From contig NW_020170479.1 in the NCBI RefSeq assembly GCF_000524195.1, positions 45,683-109,682 of the forward strand: DNA of 64,000 nt, in the 5' to 3' direction. Below, piece by piece: positions 33,884 through 48,800 of this stretch (position 1 is its first letter; every line of letters starts with the position of its first letter). The stretch comes from Echinococcus granulosus (taxonomy: Eukaryota; Platyhelminthes; Cestoda; Cyclophyllidea; Taeniidae). The notes beneath the pieces are model-generated. The model searched no databases. It was not told the DNA's origin and saw only the letters and a list, made by a program, of their open reading frames with translations. Position numbers and translations under genes: made by a program.

Positions 33884-36800
33884 ATCTCTCCTGCACATAG
33901 GTGCGCACACGTCCAATAATATTTGCACGTCGACTGATCCGATCGAAGGTGAGATCATTGCGAAAAGCACCCAGTCGAACCATTTTTTCTTGCTCGCAGT
34001 GAGCCGGTTTGCCATCCCCCATGCTATCAGCAGTGAAGTAGCCGGGAAACGAGAACTCATCAAAGGGATGGGCGGAGCGCACATCTGCTCCGATGCGCTT
34101 CCACTCCACTGATGGCACGTCGTTCGGGCGACACTGCGGACGACACTTCTCTGCCGCTTCATCCGATAAGTGCGTGCTTCACGGGAACAAACACAAAGTT
34201 GGGAAATAAGGTGATCTCTCCTTCTACCGTCTTTTCTTTGCGTGCAACTGCATTAAAATACCAAGAAGCAAATCATTGTTTTTTTATCAGAAATGTATGA
34301 TTTTTTAGGTTTTGAGGTAAGGTTCATTCCAAAATTGGGAAGGATCGTGATTGCTGTATCAATGACGTGAAAACAGAGGAAGTGGGAAGACACCAGTATT
34401 TTAAATAACTTCTTTTATAGACATTAAAAGTAAGCCTACGCATGGAAAAAAAGTAGAAATTTTTTCTTTTTCCCTTCCGTCTAATTACTGTAGAATCGGG
34501 AAGATTAATTGGTGTATGGAAAGGGAATTCATCAACTTGCATTGTACGGTCAGCTTTCAACCATGCAGCTTCAAACGTAGTGAAAAGAGAACCATCTATG
34601 TATCACTCATTTTGCATAATAAGGGAAGGAAATATTTAGTTGTACGCAGGTAAAATGGAATGCTATAATGCCATTCAGTTTGGCAAAGAATCAGAGACTT
34701 ACTACTTCTGATCCTTAATAGTCTCATAAGCAGCTTCAATAGTGTCCCTTGTCTTTTTGCCCGCCCGACCCGTGTGTAGATCAATCATCACCTCAACCAG
34801 ATCATGCGTACTCAACTGCATTCTCAACTTCTTTAATATCAAATTTATCCGTAATTTATCCGTAATGAAGTGGTGATTGGCTTCCATGCGGGAATCTTCT
34901 ACTCTCGGCGCATTCCCTATCTCTCCCTTCCACTCCACCGCCCCCGATTCCTTCTTCACGGCTGAAATCACTAAGGGGCGTGGAAATCGAATAACCGCCT
35001 GTAAATCAGGAATTTCTTGCCATGCGATTCGACTTGGTGAAGGAGGAATAATAATCCCCCTGCGCGTGATCTCCTTCTGGCTGATTCGATTAAACCAACG
35101 TGCCATTTGCTTTGACAGTCCTTCTTCAAGTGAAATTATCGTTAAGGTCTCACCAATTACTGTCTCTACGGGTCCAGTCACTCGTGCTACATTACTCGCT
35201 CTCTCATCCACATACTTTTTACGTGCCCTGACTAGCTTCAATGGTTGAATATTCTTTATCGTCATGTCTACGGGTGTAATCACCTGTACTTTCGGTACGT
35301 TAACCTCTCCAATTTCACTTCCATGTAAGAAAATATTTCGCCAACGTTTCTGCTGGTCTAGCCAAAGAGGAGGTAGCTTTGTACGGCCAGAAGGTGGAGG
35401 GGAAGGTGGAGGAGGTGAAAGAGGAGAAGCACTGTAAACGCTTTCGATCTCCGAGAATTTATGTATAACCGGAGGTAGAGGTTCGCCTACCACTTTGGTC
35501 AATTTAAGCTGCAATGTAGGAGGATGAATTGAAGGTAATACAGGAGGCTGATTTGGAGGTGCACTTTTGGCTGTTGATCGTTTATTTATCTTCTTTTCCT
35601 TCGTTCCTGTAGGAACCTTAGTGGATCTCGAGATCCTCGATACCGCTTTAAGCGACTCCTTAACAAGGGCGGCTTTTGAAGTGGCAATTTCAGACTCTTC
35701 GCTTTTACGCGCTTGTAATTCCCTGAAAAGTAAGAAAATCATGAATAATTTTTACAAGCATAATGAGACGACAGACAAAAGATTACTCATGTGAATACTC
35801 TCCTTCCTCCTGCCTCAGTCTCGAGGTCCGATCATAAGCCTTCCTTTTAGCCGTGGCAGATACATCCGCTAGTCGCTCGTAGATAACAGAGAGCTGAAAT
35901 GGAACAAAATCCATTATTTTTAGTTGATTGGAGTTTTCAAGCTCAAACAAAGGTTCTTGCCAGATGTACTGATTTTAGGAGTAAAAAGGCAAAATGACAT
36001 GGAGAACGAATGTTTCATACTTTCCTTACTTACAAGTATTGTTTATGTATCCTGTGAAACTAACTACATCAACTCACTCTCCTTTTGGCCGCTTTCATCG
36101 CTGCCAGGTGATGTGAACATTTCTCTCGTTGAATCTCTAGCTCCTTATTCTTCTCCAGCAGCTTCACAATATCTTTCTTGCAAAAGTAAAAAAAAGGAGA
36201 GCGTAATTTAAGCGGATAATACTCAAAAATTGACATTAAATGAAACCACTCAAAGTAATGTACAATCATTAATTGCTGCAAAATATTCCCAGTATTTCAA
36301 AATTTATTGCTTACTTTAAATTTATGCTAAAATTAACAAGTTTACTGTTGGGCTCTTAGCTAATGATTAGCTAGCACAACTGAATTTAAGCCTAAAATAT
36401 TTCCATCATTAGTTGAATTCAGTTAGCTTTCTGTGAAAAGCGAATTTATTCAACCGGGTGCCATAAAGCGTTGAAGAACACGTGCCACATGTTTAACGCG
36501 GGTACCAACAGCTCTAACTTTTAATATGTTTGTTGTAGCTATTACACAGGCCAAACATATTTCGATTTTAAAAGGAGGAGGTCATGAGGTTTGAATAGCA
36601 TTCAGGCATTGAAATAAGTCTTGTTACAACTAAATTTTAATTTAGCTTTACGCAATCATTTAAAAGAAGTACATACCTCAACATCTACAACATGGGTAGA
36701 TGGAATTTCCGGAAATTCAGAAATCTAAAATAAAAATTGCGAAAATTATAAGTTGCTTGGAGCTTTGCGCATCTACTGCACCCTACTGACTCAAAATTCA

Positions 36801-39800
36801 GCATTCACTCAAAGTTCTTTTTGTAATTAGTATTTTGGGGGCGAGAGATGAGATGTTTATTCTTACCCTTTAAGCACTCATAAATGGTGCAAGTTTGTCT
36901 AACAATAATTTGGTTAATGTCCTCGAATTTTAAAAATGTTGGTGCAAAATTTACATTTAAATGAAATTAAGAGATAAAATACCAACCGATAAGGAATCTG
37001 CCCTTTCTGAACGCATAGTCGAGCCAGGTAGGACATGAGACAGATCTTCTGAAATCTGGGTTTATGCAATTATAGTTGACGTATTCGATTATTTACTTAT
37101 GTATTGTATATGGTAAAGCACAAAAGCAGTTGGATCCTATACTAATTGGAGCATTTCTGCTGATATTTCGTTCTTTTAAGAAATATGAATTTTACATCTG
37201 CTTGTGAGGGCTGGAAGAGTTTCAGAGGTTTGGTACAAACACTTTTGCCTTCTACTCGGAACATTATTCTCAATTCTCATGACCATAAAACTGATTTCTC
37301 AAATGTTCACACAGCACAATTTTGAATTTTGGCACTAATTTTCAATTAAAATGAAGCAGTTTGTAGACACATAAAAACGGATTACTACTCACACTCTCCA
37401 ATTGCTGCTTCGGTGTAATTGGTGAAGTGTATAATTTCTTCATCCGAGGCCTCTCAGTTTCCTAAGAATTAGATAGGCACATCACTACCGGAGTTTTAGA
37501 ACAAAACTAACCATCATTACAACTCAGACATTAAAATTGTACCTATTTTTATGCCATTTGCTTACACGTGACCTTACTTTTTAAACAAAGGTTCTACTTT
37601 TGCGTGAGAAGAAGGATTAGTTCAGAAGATATGGTTCTCTGCATACCGCCTTTTGGCCGCAAACATGTAAAATGATAAACTGTAATTTATTTATTTTCTG
37701 ATAAACTTTTCACTTTTGTGTTTAAATTACCGTATCCGTGTCGCAGATTAGTGAAACCTCATCAGGAAATAGATCAACAGTTGTTGATATCTCTTTTTGT
37801 TGATCCTGCGAGAGAAAATACACAAATGTTAACATTTTATCATAACGATGAGCAAAAAGTGGAGAGGCGATTCGATTGTTACTGTTCGGTTAAAATGTAC
37901 AATACGCATAAATTCACCAAGCAATGTTCGAGACTGTAAAAACAAAAGTAACTATTTTGCTTAGGGATTTTTACACATTCTTCTCGTTACTTTTCCTTAA
38001 ATTGGGTTTCATTTATTCAAATAATAATGCTTTCTGATATAGAAAATAGTTGGATTTCACATCATTTGCAGGGTTTTTCCTTATTTAAAAAAATCCATAC
38101 TGCTAGCTTAAAATGTAATTAACTCTTAATGTTTAGCACCACTATCCTAGCTTTCTTTGCAAATAAGTTAAGTAACTTACTTGTCCTTGATTTTTTAAAA
38201 AACGCGCACTAAATACAACGAATAAAAGAACTTTAGAAACGCAGTCTTACCGTAGATTCGTATGTAGCTAGGGTAAGTCTGGTAGCCTCCTCCTAAAAAC
38301 CATCCATAAACAGTTGCCGAAGTGGGGAACTTTGAGGGAGAGAATAACTTTTAATAGCTTTCCGATTAAACTTAGTGCAAATTGGCTATTATTTACCCCC
38401 TCCGTTTTCGTTTCCCCTGACAGTACTTCTGCTGATGGCATTAAAATAGTGCGGACCACTTCCTGTAAAAAGGAATTTAGGAATTGAACGAATACAATGG
38501 AGTGTATCGGATGCAGGCAATACTCGATTGTTTGTTTTACTCTTCTTTTTTGTTTAGCGGGCACTGAAAAGTATGGCCATTGTACTTACGCCCACCAATA
38601 CAATTTTAGCCATGGTATTACGACTTCTAACGTCTTCAACAATGACTTGAGGCGCTACACTGATAGTAGTGGAAAGCAAGCCCAATTCTAAAGGACAACT
38701 GTCTCAAAATTCCACAGCTGAGTGATAAATCTTAACGTGACGAAAGAAAGACATATGATGCGGATGAAGGTCTGAAAATGACATCTACCTCCGGCAACTA
38801 CCTCAGTCTCGCGTTCTGAAGGTAAGCTATTAACAACTAAAGTGACGCTAGCTGGGAAAGTCTGTAACAGAGCTGTCTATGGAGCTCGTATGAAGTTGTC
38901 AAATAAGTGGAAAGGCAATATCTTTTTCGGCTTTCTAAAAGCTGGATAGAACCTGGACACACAGACATGGCAAACAAAGCGGCAAGGAGGGATAGATGGA
39001 AAGCTTTAATCCTACGAAACTCTTACTAACCGCGTCATTTAGTAAGTGATTCTGCTTTTAGGTTGGTCTTCTTACGACTAGCGAAGTGGTCAGCACATTC
39101 CTCCTTCCCACAGTACCATTCCCAAATAGGAAAAATACTCGATAAAAGGGAGAATTAGTAAGGGGATCAGTGGAGTTGCGATTAACTATCTTTTTAGTTG
39201 TACGCTTATCCAGTGACTGGTGCGGATGGTTCGTGGGTGTGTTTTGTAGAACACTAGCTAGGCAGTGATGGCCGACGTGGGAGGTTGACCGAGACAAGCG
39301 TCGAAGGCGACTCTCAAATGGTGTATTTAGCTCTGCGATTTGGTTCCATCGGCACTAAAGGGTACAAACACTGTGCCTCCGGCGAGCGGAATAGTCTCTG
39401 GGTCACATTCTAGTCACATTCTAGTTAGTATCATTGCTTCTTTCTCCTTCAGAAATGATCCCGTGTGCTCCATATTCTCAAATACATATCAAGTAATGGT
39501 TTCCACATAACTAACGTGTACATTTATTTCTAACAACAATGAGGAACGTAAACTATACACGGTCTTCCCAAAAGAAAACTGAAACAAATAAAGTGTGAGA
39601 TCAGATATTTTCTAAAAAGCAACCTTGTAGAACGATTTCCTATGCTATTTACTAGAACTATGATTAGGTTTTACTAGAACACATTCCCAATCAGAACTGG
39701 ATCTTAATATCGAAAGGAAATCAGTTAAGAGATAATAATAGAGGATATAAATTTATTGAAAAGAAATCTGAATATGCCATTAATTACTTGTAGCCTCATT

Positions 39801-42800
39801 TTGCCAATTTTCACAGAAGCGATTTCATTCTATTAAACAGGCATGACGCCAAATATGAAAAATGCTAATTTCGCCTTACCATAAAGTGCTCTTTTAGTGG
39901 AATTTTAAATTTTGGCTCTCATGTACGCAACACCAGGGCTTCTTCGCTTACCACTTCACCACGGTCGACGGGAATTTTGGTTAAACCTTTCTAAAATTCA
40001 AGCAAAGTTCAATTGATGATTTTCTTAAAAGTAGAAACAACTCTTAAAGCATTTGTGCACAAAATGGGTTTTCTTACAAAGTATTGTGCATTATATTATA
40101 AATGCATCCTTAAACATTTCTTAAATCTGGTTGGACAATAATTTGATTTTACGAAAATTCTGATTGGATAATATTTAAGCAGTGATGGATTTTTGATCAA
40201 AATGCTTATTAAATCTCCAGCAATTCTACAAGTTGCAACAATTTGTTCTGCAGATTTTTGATTTCGCATTATGGATTAAATAAACAAAGCAAACCCACTT
40301 CGGACAACCCTTTGGATTTCGTTTTGGCAATCATGACTTTCTTAATTTTGCTTGTTTCTTTTTCTTTGTCACTCTAAGTTTTTAAAGGAAATTCAAAAAC
40401 ACTATTAAAAATTTGTACCTATGAGAATAAGCTAAGAAATAGCAATCTTTACTTAAGTTATTTCAAATTTCATGGCATACTACAGTCCCTTTATGAACAT
40501 TCCTTATTAAAGTGAGTCAAACTTGCTCCAGAAATATTTCATTTTCTAAAAATTATCACGCAATTTAAAGCTACTAAACATATCCATTGGCACATTCATA
40601 CTTACCCTAGAGGATTTCGGGGTGGTTATCTCTGATACTTGAGATTTGTGCGCTGCAGCTGTCTTCGAAATTGTACTTATTTTCTGGAATCCCATTTGTG
40701 AAAGCTGTTAGACATCAAGTTTATAATTATTCTAAATAACTTGATGGATTTTAGCTGCGCCGGTACAATATAATATGGAAATCTGATGTTGACACAATTT
40801 GTGATTCTCTAAAATTTTAACATTCCCAGTGTATCAGAATTTGCACCAGATGTCTTAGTGAAAAAGCATTCACCAGTTTATGTGCAACCAATAAAGAAGT
40901 TAATTGGAAATGAAATACCTAGTCAGTAATGAAAAAGTCCACCATGTGGCAGTATTTCTAGCTTTGTGATAGCAAAGTTATGCAGCAAACTACTGAATAA
41001 AGGCTTTAAGCTTACCTTCAAGGAATGTGAAAAAACGTACCGGAGATGACGTAGTGGACGCTTGGTTTGCAGAAGCTCGAAAACTCTACATTTGATAAAA
41101 TTTTTGTGTTCTTATGGGAAAATTAGTCACTTTACCGCCTTGAAATATAATGGAAGGTAGTACATGTTTATAAAGTGCAAACGTGTCATTCTTGATGCTT
41201 ATTTATTTAATCTTAAGTCAAAAGTGATGATGATGAGGAATTTAGAGGTATTGCGATTGCAAAGAAATGATGCGTCTTACCCCTGCATGTAGTAAATCAT
41301 TGTTTACTCATTTAAACAATGTTAACTGCCATTTTTATGCACAGAAAAATTGAATGGAGTGGGGTTTAAGACATAGACAATCAACGTAACTAAAATTTGT
41401 CTCCATTAAGCTCCCTTAGCTAAGTGAATGAAGTTGTCTGTTTATACGCGTCATAGTCGAGTATATTTTTATCCGCCCTAGGCAAGTTATTTCAACAATG
41501 GGAGTTTAAAGGCGAAATCACTTCAACGTACCAGCCACCTGTCTATGACCCTCTCAACGTCCGTAGCACCCACTTCTCTCACTTTGCTCCTTTCTTGTTT
41601 TTCGAGTTTCTTTTTCTCCAGTACCTAAGTAAAACAACAGTGCAATCAGCAGTACAGGCAGCAGTCAGTGCAGTCAACTGACTTCTTCAATAGCTTTTTA
41701 ATCCAAAAGCGTATCATATTTATTGCAGTCAGATAACTTTCTATTAAAATAACATTATATGACTAAATGATTGGTTTTATCTTAATCTACGGTTAGTAAA
41801 AAACAACTAAAGACCTACTTTTTTCTTAAAACTCATGTACTATCATAAATATGCCGACTACTTTCTATTTATTTTGACATATACGACCTCTCAAACCAAC
41901 AGAGATGGTGCCATAACACAGTCAGTAAGTCAGCTTTAAATTATTTCGTGATCTGCTAGTTCATTTTTATATGTTGAGGTGGTGCGGTAAAAAGGTTAAA
42001 GTAGGTACCTCTATTTCGTGTTTTATGATTTCATTTACATCCTGGGGATGGAGTCTTAGGGAGTGAACAGCCAACGCTCGTGTTCTTTCAAAGTCATACT
42101 TATCTTGCTGTAAAATAAGCAAGAAAAAATACTTTAAAATCGACGTAGAATGCTGTGTTAAGTTTAATATTCTCACCAAGACTAGTCTACGGGCAAAATT
42201 TGAGGAATAATTTCGTGCTAAATTAATTACCGTTTTTGAGTAGCTACTACTTACTACTGGTTTGGCAATTAGGTAGAAATGTCTACTTAATCTAATTAAA
42301 TATCATTAAGAATCACAAAATTCCTCAATTAAGTAAAAAACGAATACTTATCAGCCAAATATTTATAAGTATTTTAAATTCTCTTGACGACCTGCAGGTA
42401 CAAACTCATATTTGTTTCATTTCTTCAAGTACGATCTTAAAATCATAGTATAATTACGCAGTTTAATTTAACAAATTAACAAAAAATAAGCAAATTTTAG
42501 CGTCAATCAGGAATGATAAAGTCTATCGACATCCCTTTTCTAAGTATTTATCTATGCTATCACTCAGTCTACCTACATCGACGAATGCTTGTGAGTCAGT
42601 GTATTCCAGGTAGCTTTTGAGAGGTTCACGTTCACTCTCCTCAATTCGTAATCGCCTACCAACGGCATCCAGCACTTCAAACGGCAGTTCTTGAATATAT
42701 GCTTGAGGTAGTTCAACGAAGAATTCTAGACAAGAGTAAACAACTGGATCTAGCGATTGATAAGTAATGTCCTCCAGTGACATCTAAAGGTGAACGAAAT

Positions 42801-45800
42801 CTCAAGTGAAGAGGCAACTATTTTTCGTACTTTTGCCTGCTAAATGACAGAGCAGAGTAAATGAATATCGTTTTACAGTGCCTTTGCATCATGCATCAGT
42901 GTCTCAACACCTATAGACTTTCCATCTTTGCCACTTTCCTAACATCTAACCCACCGCAATCATCACCAATTGTTGGGAATTTGCCATCCGCGAAAATTTC
43001 CTGAAGAAGAAAATTTGATCATTTCTTTTTTAGAAAGTCACATATTAATTATTTTCACTAACCTTGTATTGGTCCTCCAGGTCTGTACAGTACTGTTTTC
43101 AGAAGATAAAAATGAGAATGGTTTTTCACAAAGTAATAAATATTTAGGTTAATTATTCTACTAATGTATTAGGTTATTCAGAGCTCTTGCAGCTAGAGAG
43201 GGTGATTTGTTAATTAAAATGAGGTACTGCATTAACTTTCACAAATGATGGGTATGCACAACGTCAAAATTACATCAAAGTTGCTCGTGAACTCCTTGAT
43301 TGGTACACTGAAGCACTGTAAAACCTCCATCATAGCACGACACTGGTTGTAAGCCATTTGTCTCTCATCCTTTTGAAAATCGTTTTTATTTAGCGCAATC
43401 AACATGAGATCAAGCAAATCTTGCAATGTGCTGCTGACAAACAGCGTTGCAACTTCAGCACTGAGAGCATGAACACTGTTGAAAAAGGGAAATGGAATGC
43501 AATAGTAAACCTACTTTAAACTAACCAGTAAAATGTTAAAGAGAAGATGGCTAGGTGTTTATAGATAATAAAACTGCAGTAAAAACTGTTACTCTTCTTA
43601 CTCAATAAGTGTGATGACTTCAAGGAAAACTTCCCTGTCCTGATCAACAATCTCAGGCATAATTGAAAAAAGGCATCGCGCTGTGGTTCCAGCCATTTCA
43701 ATTTTCCGCTTTCTCCACTTCATGAATGCCTCCAATTTGTTAGTCTGTTTCTGTGTTGGGGAAAGTTCATAAAAAATTTCGCCTTCGAGATTTTTCTACA
43801 AGACAGTAAACAGTCTCCCTCCCATTGGAACTTGGTGCATCCTTTTTAAGTGCAGTCAAATAAAATATTATACATGAGTATGCTTACCTTGAGCAGGGAG
43901 AACTGCTTAGAATGTTCTGCTTGCCCAACTTCCTTGAATTTTTTGTATAGTGGCACCAATTCATTACGAAAAGTTCTTTCAAAAATGGCCTTTAAAGTAG
44001 GAAGAATTTATTCATGTCTGCGTAGTAGCCAAACTAATGCTTCATTTTCCTATTACAGAATAGACTTAGGTTAATAGAGGGCTAAAACAAAATAAAACGC
44101 TTTGTAAAAGTAATATTTGTCAGGATCAAAATTCATTCTCCAGCCTGTACTTTGCAGTGTTTCTTCATAACTTACATCATGCAAACGCTCCTTGATTTCC
44201 TCCGTAAGTGAATCAGAAAGGGGTGCAAATTGAATTGTTTCATTAATCGGCTCACTTGACATTTTGAAACTTTCTTCCTCTGAGTCAGCACTGCCCAACC
44301 TTGAGTCCGCCCTTCTTCCATGAAACGTTACCGCATGCCACGGTTGGGGTGTATTCGCGTCCACAAATTTTGTCAGAGACTGGGGTATGTGATGCAAGTA
44401 CCGCTGAGGTAAGCACATCTTTGTTTCTTGTTGCGATTTCAAATGGATAAATGAAAAACACTTTAAACCGGAAGCACACCATTATTGTACGTCATCTTAA
44501 AACGGACAGGAAATTAAGGCATAATCTTTCGCAATTGGCATTTTTACGGTGGTTTCAAAAATTTAGAAGCTTCAAAATCGGCTACTTATTGTTAAGGTAA
44601 TGCGTGAATGGCTAGTTTAACTCGCATTTTTAACGAAGAACCTTTAAGGAACTCCGCCATTGTGCCTTCCCCGAGCAGCCATGACTCTGGACCATGCCAA
44701 GAGACCTAGTCCCTTCTGTAGACCGACAAAATATACTCTACCTAAGCACAACGTTTTCTTTCATTTTCAGGAAAGTCCCAAGGCCCAACATTAGCGGCAG
44801 CAGAAAGCAAACCTGGTCTTAAGAAACAACGTGCCGGAAGAAGTGCTAAAGCTGAAGATGGAAGAAATGGTGATGACTCCTAGCAGAAGGTCTGAAAATA
44901 ACATTTGCCATGGACAACTGCCCTAATCTCATGTTCTAAAGGGAGGCTATTAATAAGTGAAGCAAAACTAGTCATGAACTATCTTTAAACTTTGTGGCAT
45001 AGATGTCCACCTTGTCTGTAGGCAGATATCTTCTGCATACTTCAGCTTTCAAATCGAGTTATTCGCTTTTTTATTCACGTACAAATCAGATGATTATATA
45101 ATGTCAGTCATAATTCTTTAGGTAACTACAAACACCTACCTCATGGGAAAAGGTCTAACATTTTAGGTACTACTACCTCTAAACTCAAATGCATACAAAT
45201 AAATGCAATAATTTAAAAGTGAGCGAGAGAAACATGAATCGGGTGACACTTAAATGATAATCACCTGTATTTTTTAGAAGGATTGGATGTTCAAAGTTCC
45301 CTGGAAATAAGGTCTACAGAAAGGGCTTCAGAATATGGTTATCAAGAGCAACAAAGTTAACGCCTATTAATCCGACAACTTACTCCACCAAACTGCATAA
45401 GTTCTGGATATTCCTACAAAATGCAAACATTTAGATTGAGGCAACAGCATCATAATATGAAGACCAAATTAAATTGCCCATTTTTGTCAGTAATTGGGGA
45501 AGAATTTTTACTGTGCAATATGGTCAAAAGTCTTTGACCTAAGTAGTTATATTAATCAATTTTAGCCTAATTTGTTACATATTGTGAACTGCATAATGCA
45601 AAGATTGCCGACATTATTCTATTTACAGACATTTTGTCTAAAAACAATCAGTAGTTAGGCAGATGCAACTTACTTGCAATTGTTTCTCATACTCCTCGAC
45701 ATCGAGCTTAAACCAACAAAGCACATCGAGATTAGTACGCACTTGATCGTAAATATTAAACCGTTGCTCATCTTCAATCTCAAAATCGGGGTCAAGGAGG

Positions 45801-48800
45801 GTATACAGGTCAGTAACCTCCACCAAAACTGACTCGAGAAGAACTTTCAGCGCTTCGCCAGTAAATTGGCCGCGTCTAGATGCAAAACAATTTGATCTTG
45901 GTCTCTTAAATATTGGAATATCAAACTTATATGCTAAAATATCGAAAGATTTCGTTCAATTCCGAATTTGTAGAAATAAATAACCCAAATCTTTTGCATA
46001 TCCTTCACTTAGGATCACATCTGAAAAATGCAGTTGCATAATAAACCATTGTTTTGAATGGATATTGGCTTGTACAATAGTCAAATTAAAGATTTTGATA
46101 AATCAAATTTGTTCTTATTCTTAAGCAGCTAATAAAATTACGCATTTGAAAACTATCGCCAGCTTTCATTATTTTCTCACAGTAGGATTTTGGCTCTAGC
46201 TTCATAAACTACAGGTTGGTTTATACCTCTGCAAGTCTGCAACACGCATGAAGAGCTCGTAACGGTCGGCTACTTTTTCTGGCATGGTGATCCACAGAAT
46301 TCTCTCAAGAGTGTTCAAATCTTGTTGATCTCTTTGGCTCATTTCCAGCTCCTCGATGATATTCTGCAGTTGGTATTTCGCCACATCCACGTGATAGGGA
46401 GGTAGAGGGGGTGTGAGTGATATCTAAAATTAAAGATGTGTATCCACTTGTCCAAGAAGGTTTTGATGGAATAAATGAAAATCTAAACCATTTTTACATT
46501 AGTTGCAGTGGTATAACATTAATTTACCTCTGTCACGGCAAAAAAAGACACCAAAATAATAACATCGTATTTCAAAAACCAGCATCAATTTTTGTCAAGA
46601 ACGTAAAATGTCAAAAAGATTACACTTTTAATCAATTGAAATACAAGTTTGCTGTATGCCTTAATTAGTTGCCTAACTTATCCTTTTAGTTTCGTGGACA
46701 CCTGAGGCTTCTCCCATGTACTTCCGCCTTGATTAATGGCCGCCGGCACATGCCAGCGGCCCCTAGCCATTCTACTTATCGCTAATACCTTTTCTGCCCT
46801 GGTATTAATAATTTTTTGACATGAGAAAAGACTTAGGGCTATGCATTGGTAACCAATTACTCGGATTTTTTTCCCCGAATACCAAACTTTAACGTGAAGG
46901 AATAAAGGCAAATGCTACAGCGAGGAGAAAATTTGGAGCTGACGCCTACCTTTGGCAACTGCCCTAGTCTCATGTCCTGCAGCCAAGCTATTAACGAATA
47001 AATTGGAACTAGCCATAGCCACAAACCATCTTGAATCAGTCGTAACGGAGCTGCCTACAGTACTCGTGTTAAGAAATCAATTGAGTGAGCACGCAATGCC
47101 TTCTTCACCTCTCAACAAGCCGGATAGAACGCAGGAAGGTAGATAAATATGGCTTAAAGCAATGAAGCGGGAACAAAGTAGTAAATGGGAACAAACGCGA
47201 CCCCTAATTCCCACGTCACTGTTATAAACCCCTTCCTTTATTAGATGACTCGTTTTAAGATGCTGTTCTTAGGAAAGGCGATGGACATTAAGGTCAAATA
47301 TCTCAGTTGCACAGTAATTCGGTGACTGGTGCGATTGGCTCGCGGGTATTTTCTTACAGCACCGACCACGTTATAATGATTGATGCAAAAGGTTAACTAC
47401 GGAAAAAATCGGGGACGACGCTCTGAAGAACGTGAGGGTCAGGTTATGCTTTGTTTTGATTTTAAGGGCGCTAGAGGCTTCACCCTTGTACTTCCACTGG
47501 ATGGCATGGCCTCTGGGTTATGCCGGTATCTTCCAGCCCTTCTGCTTATCATTAATACGTTTTCTGTCCTATGATCATGACTTCTCTCGTCTTCAGAAAA
47601 GACACAGAATGCAACAGTTATAACAACAAAAAATAGCTTCTGCTAGAAAAGATTTTCATTAAGTGACTTATACCACGTTTACAGAGAAAAAGTGCCAGCT
47701 ACGTTATGCTAAATGAGCAGTTGCGCTTTATTGGGGTGGATACGATAAGATCTTATAAGTTATTTAATAATATTTGGTTAATCTGACCTATTGCTTAACT
47801 TGATTTACTCATTTACTCATTACCGACTTCTATTTACATTTCCTTTTCTCAGTCGAACAGGTAAGCGTAAGCCTAATATTTATACCAAAACAATAAATCA
47901 TTCTGATTATTTTCTTCCTCAATTTTCCAAATAATTCTGCCTAGTTAGTTGTAAGATGCATATTTCATGCAAATGATATGCTTTAAAAGCTTAGTGAGTG
48001 CAAAGACAGCTTTAAAGCTATGTGATGATTTCCTGGTAAAGACGCTTAAAGAATTTTCCGAGCGGTAAATTCTAAAATCTTGAGCATTCATTTTGATCAA
48101 TTTATGCAATTTATTTAAATAGGAGAAAAGATTATTAGGCTAAATCAAAACCAGAGATTAAGTCTTCTATGATGGTTGAGAGACTTTAATATTGAATTAG
48201 AATCCATGATAAAGTACTAAATTTTCCAGATTCTATGGCAAAATGAAATCCTAATTTATAAACCGCTACAAACGAAGGCTCAGTAAAATGTGTGATAGGC
48301 GTCAAAGTGCTTGAAAGTGTATATTTCAGTGAATATAGAGGACGTATCTTGAAATAGATAAAAATAAGTTCAAGGTTGCAACCAAATTATTTTTAGATCG
48401 TTAAATTTGACACACTTAAAGAGCGAATTCTTGATTTAAAAATTCAAGAGGGCTGGTGCAGAATCAAACTCACGAATTCTATTTCCCCGGGTGACTCCTT
48501 TTCCGTCTTGCGTGATCGACCTCGATTAATTTGGGTACGGGTCCTCTCTAATCGCGTCTCTAGCGTCTCTACCTCTTCGATCTCGGGGCTGGATGCTCCC
48601 ATGAGCCTTGCGGCCTCCTCCTCATCTTCCAACCTTTGAATAATTTTAACCACTGCTCGCCCAAGCTCCATCGCATCTATGCTCTCAAGATCGAGACTGC
48701 AGTAAAAAAATCATTTAATTAAGTTTTTTACTGGGCTTCTTAAAGCTGTATCAAAAGTTAAAATGAGGGTACTTAAGTAGACTTGCTCCTTTCAATACTG

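Noticed and set aside
33776..34162. 128-codon minus-strand frame over the last exon of the large gene
   Set aside because: Alternative frame of the exon at 34176-33884; the chosen frame joins in phase 2 to the preceding exon (TA plus C) and has better protein character.
34702..34704. TAG as the stop of the large gene
   Set aside because: It overlaps a strong GTAAGT donor; splicing there leads in phase into a further open exon at 34176, so the TAG is probably intronic.
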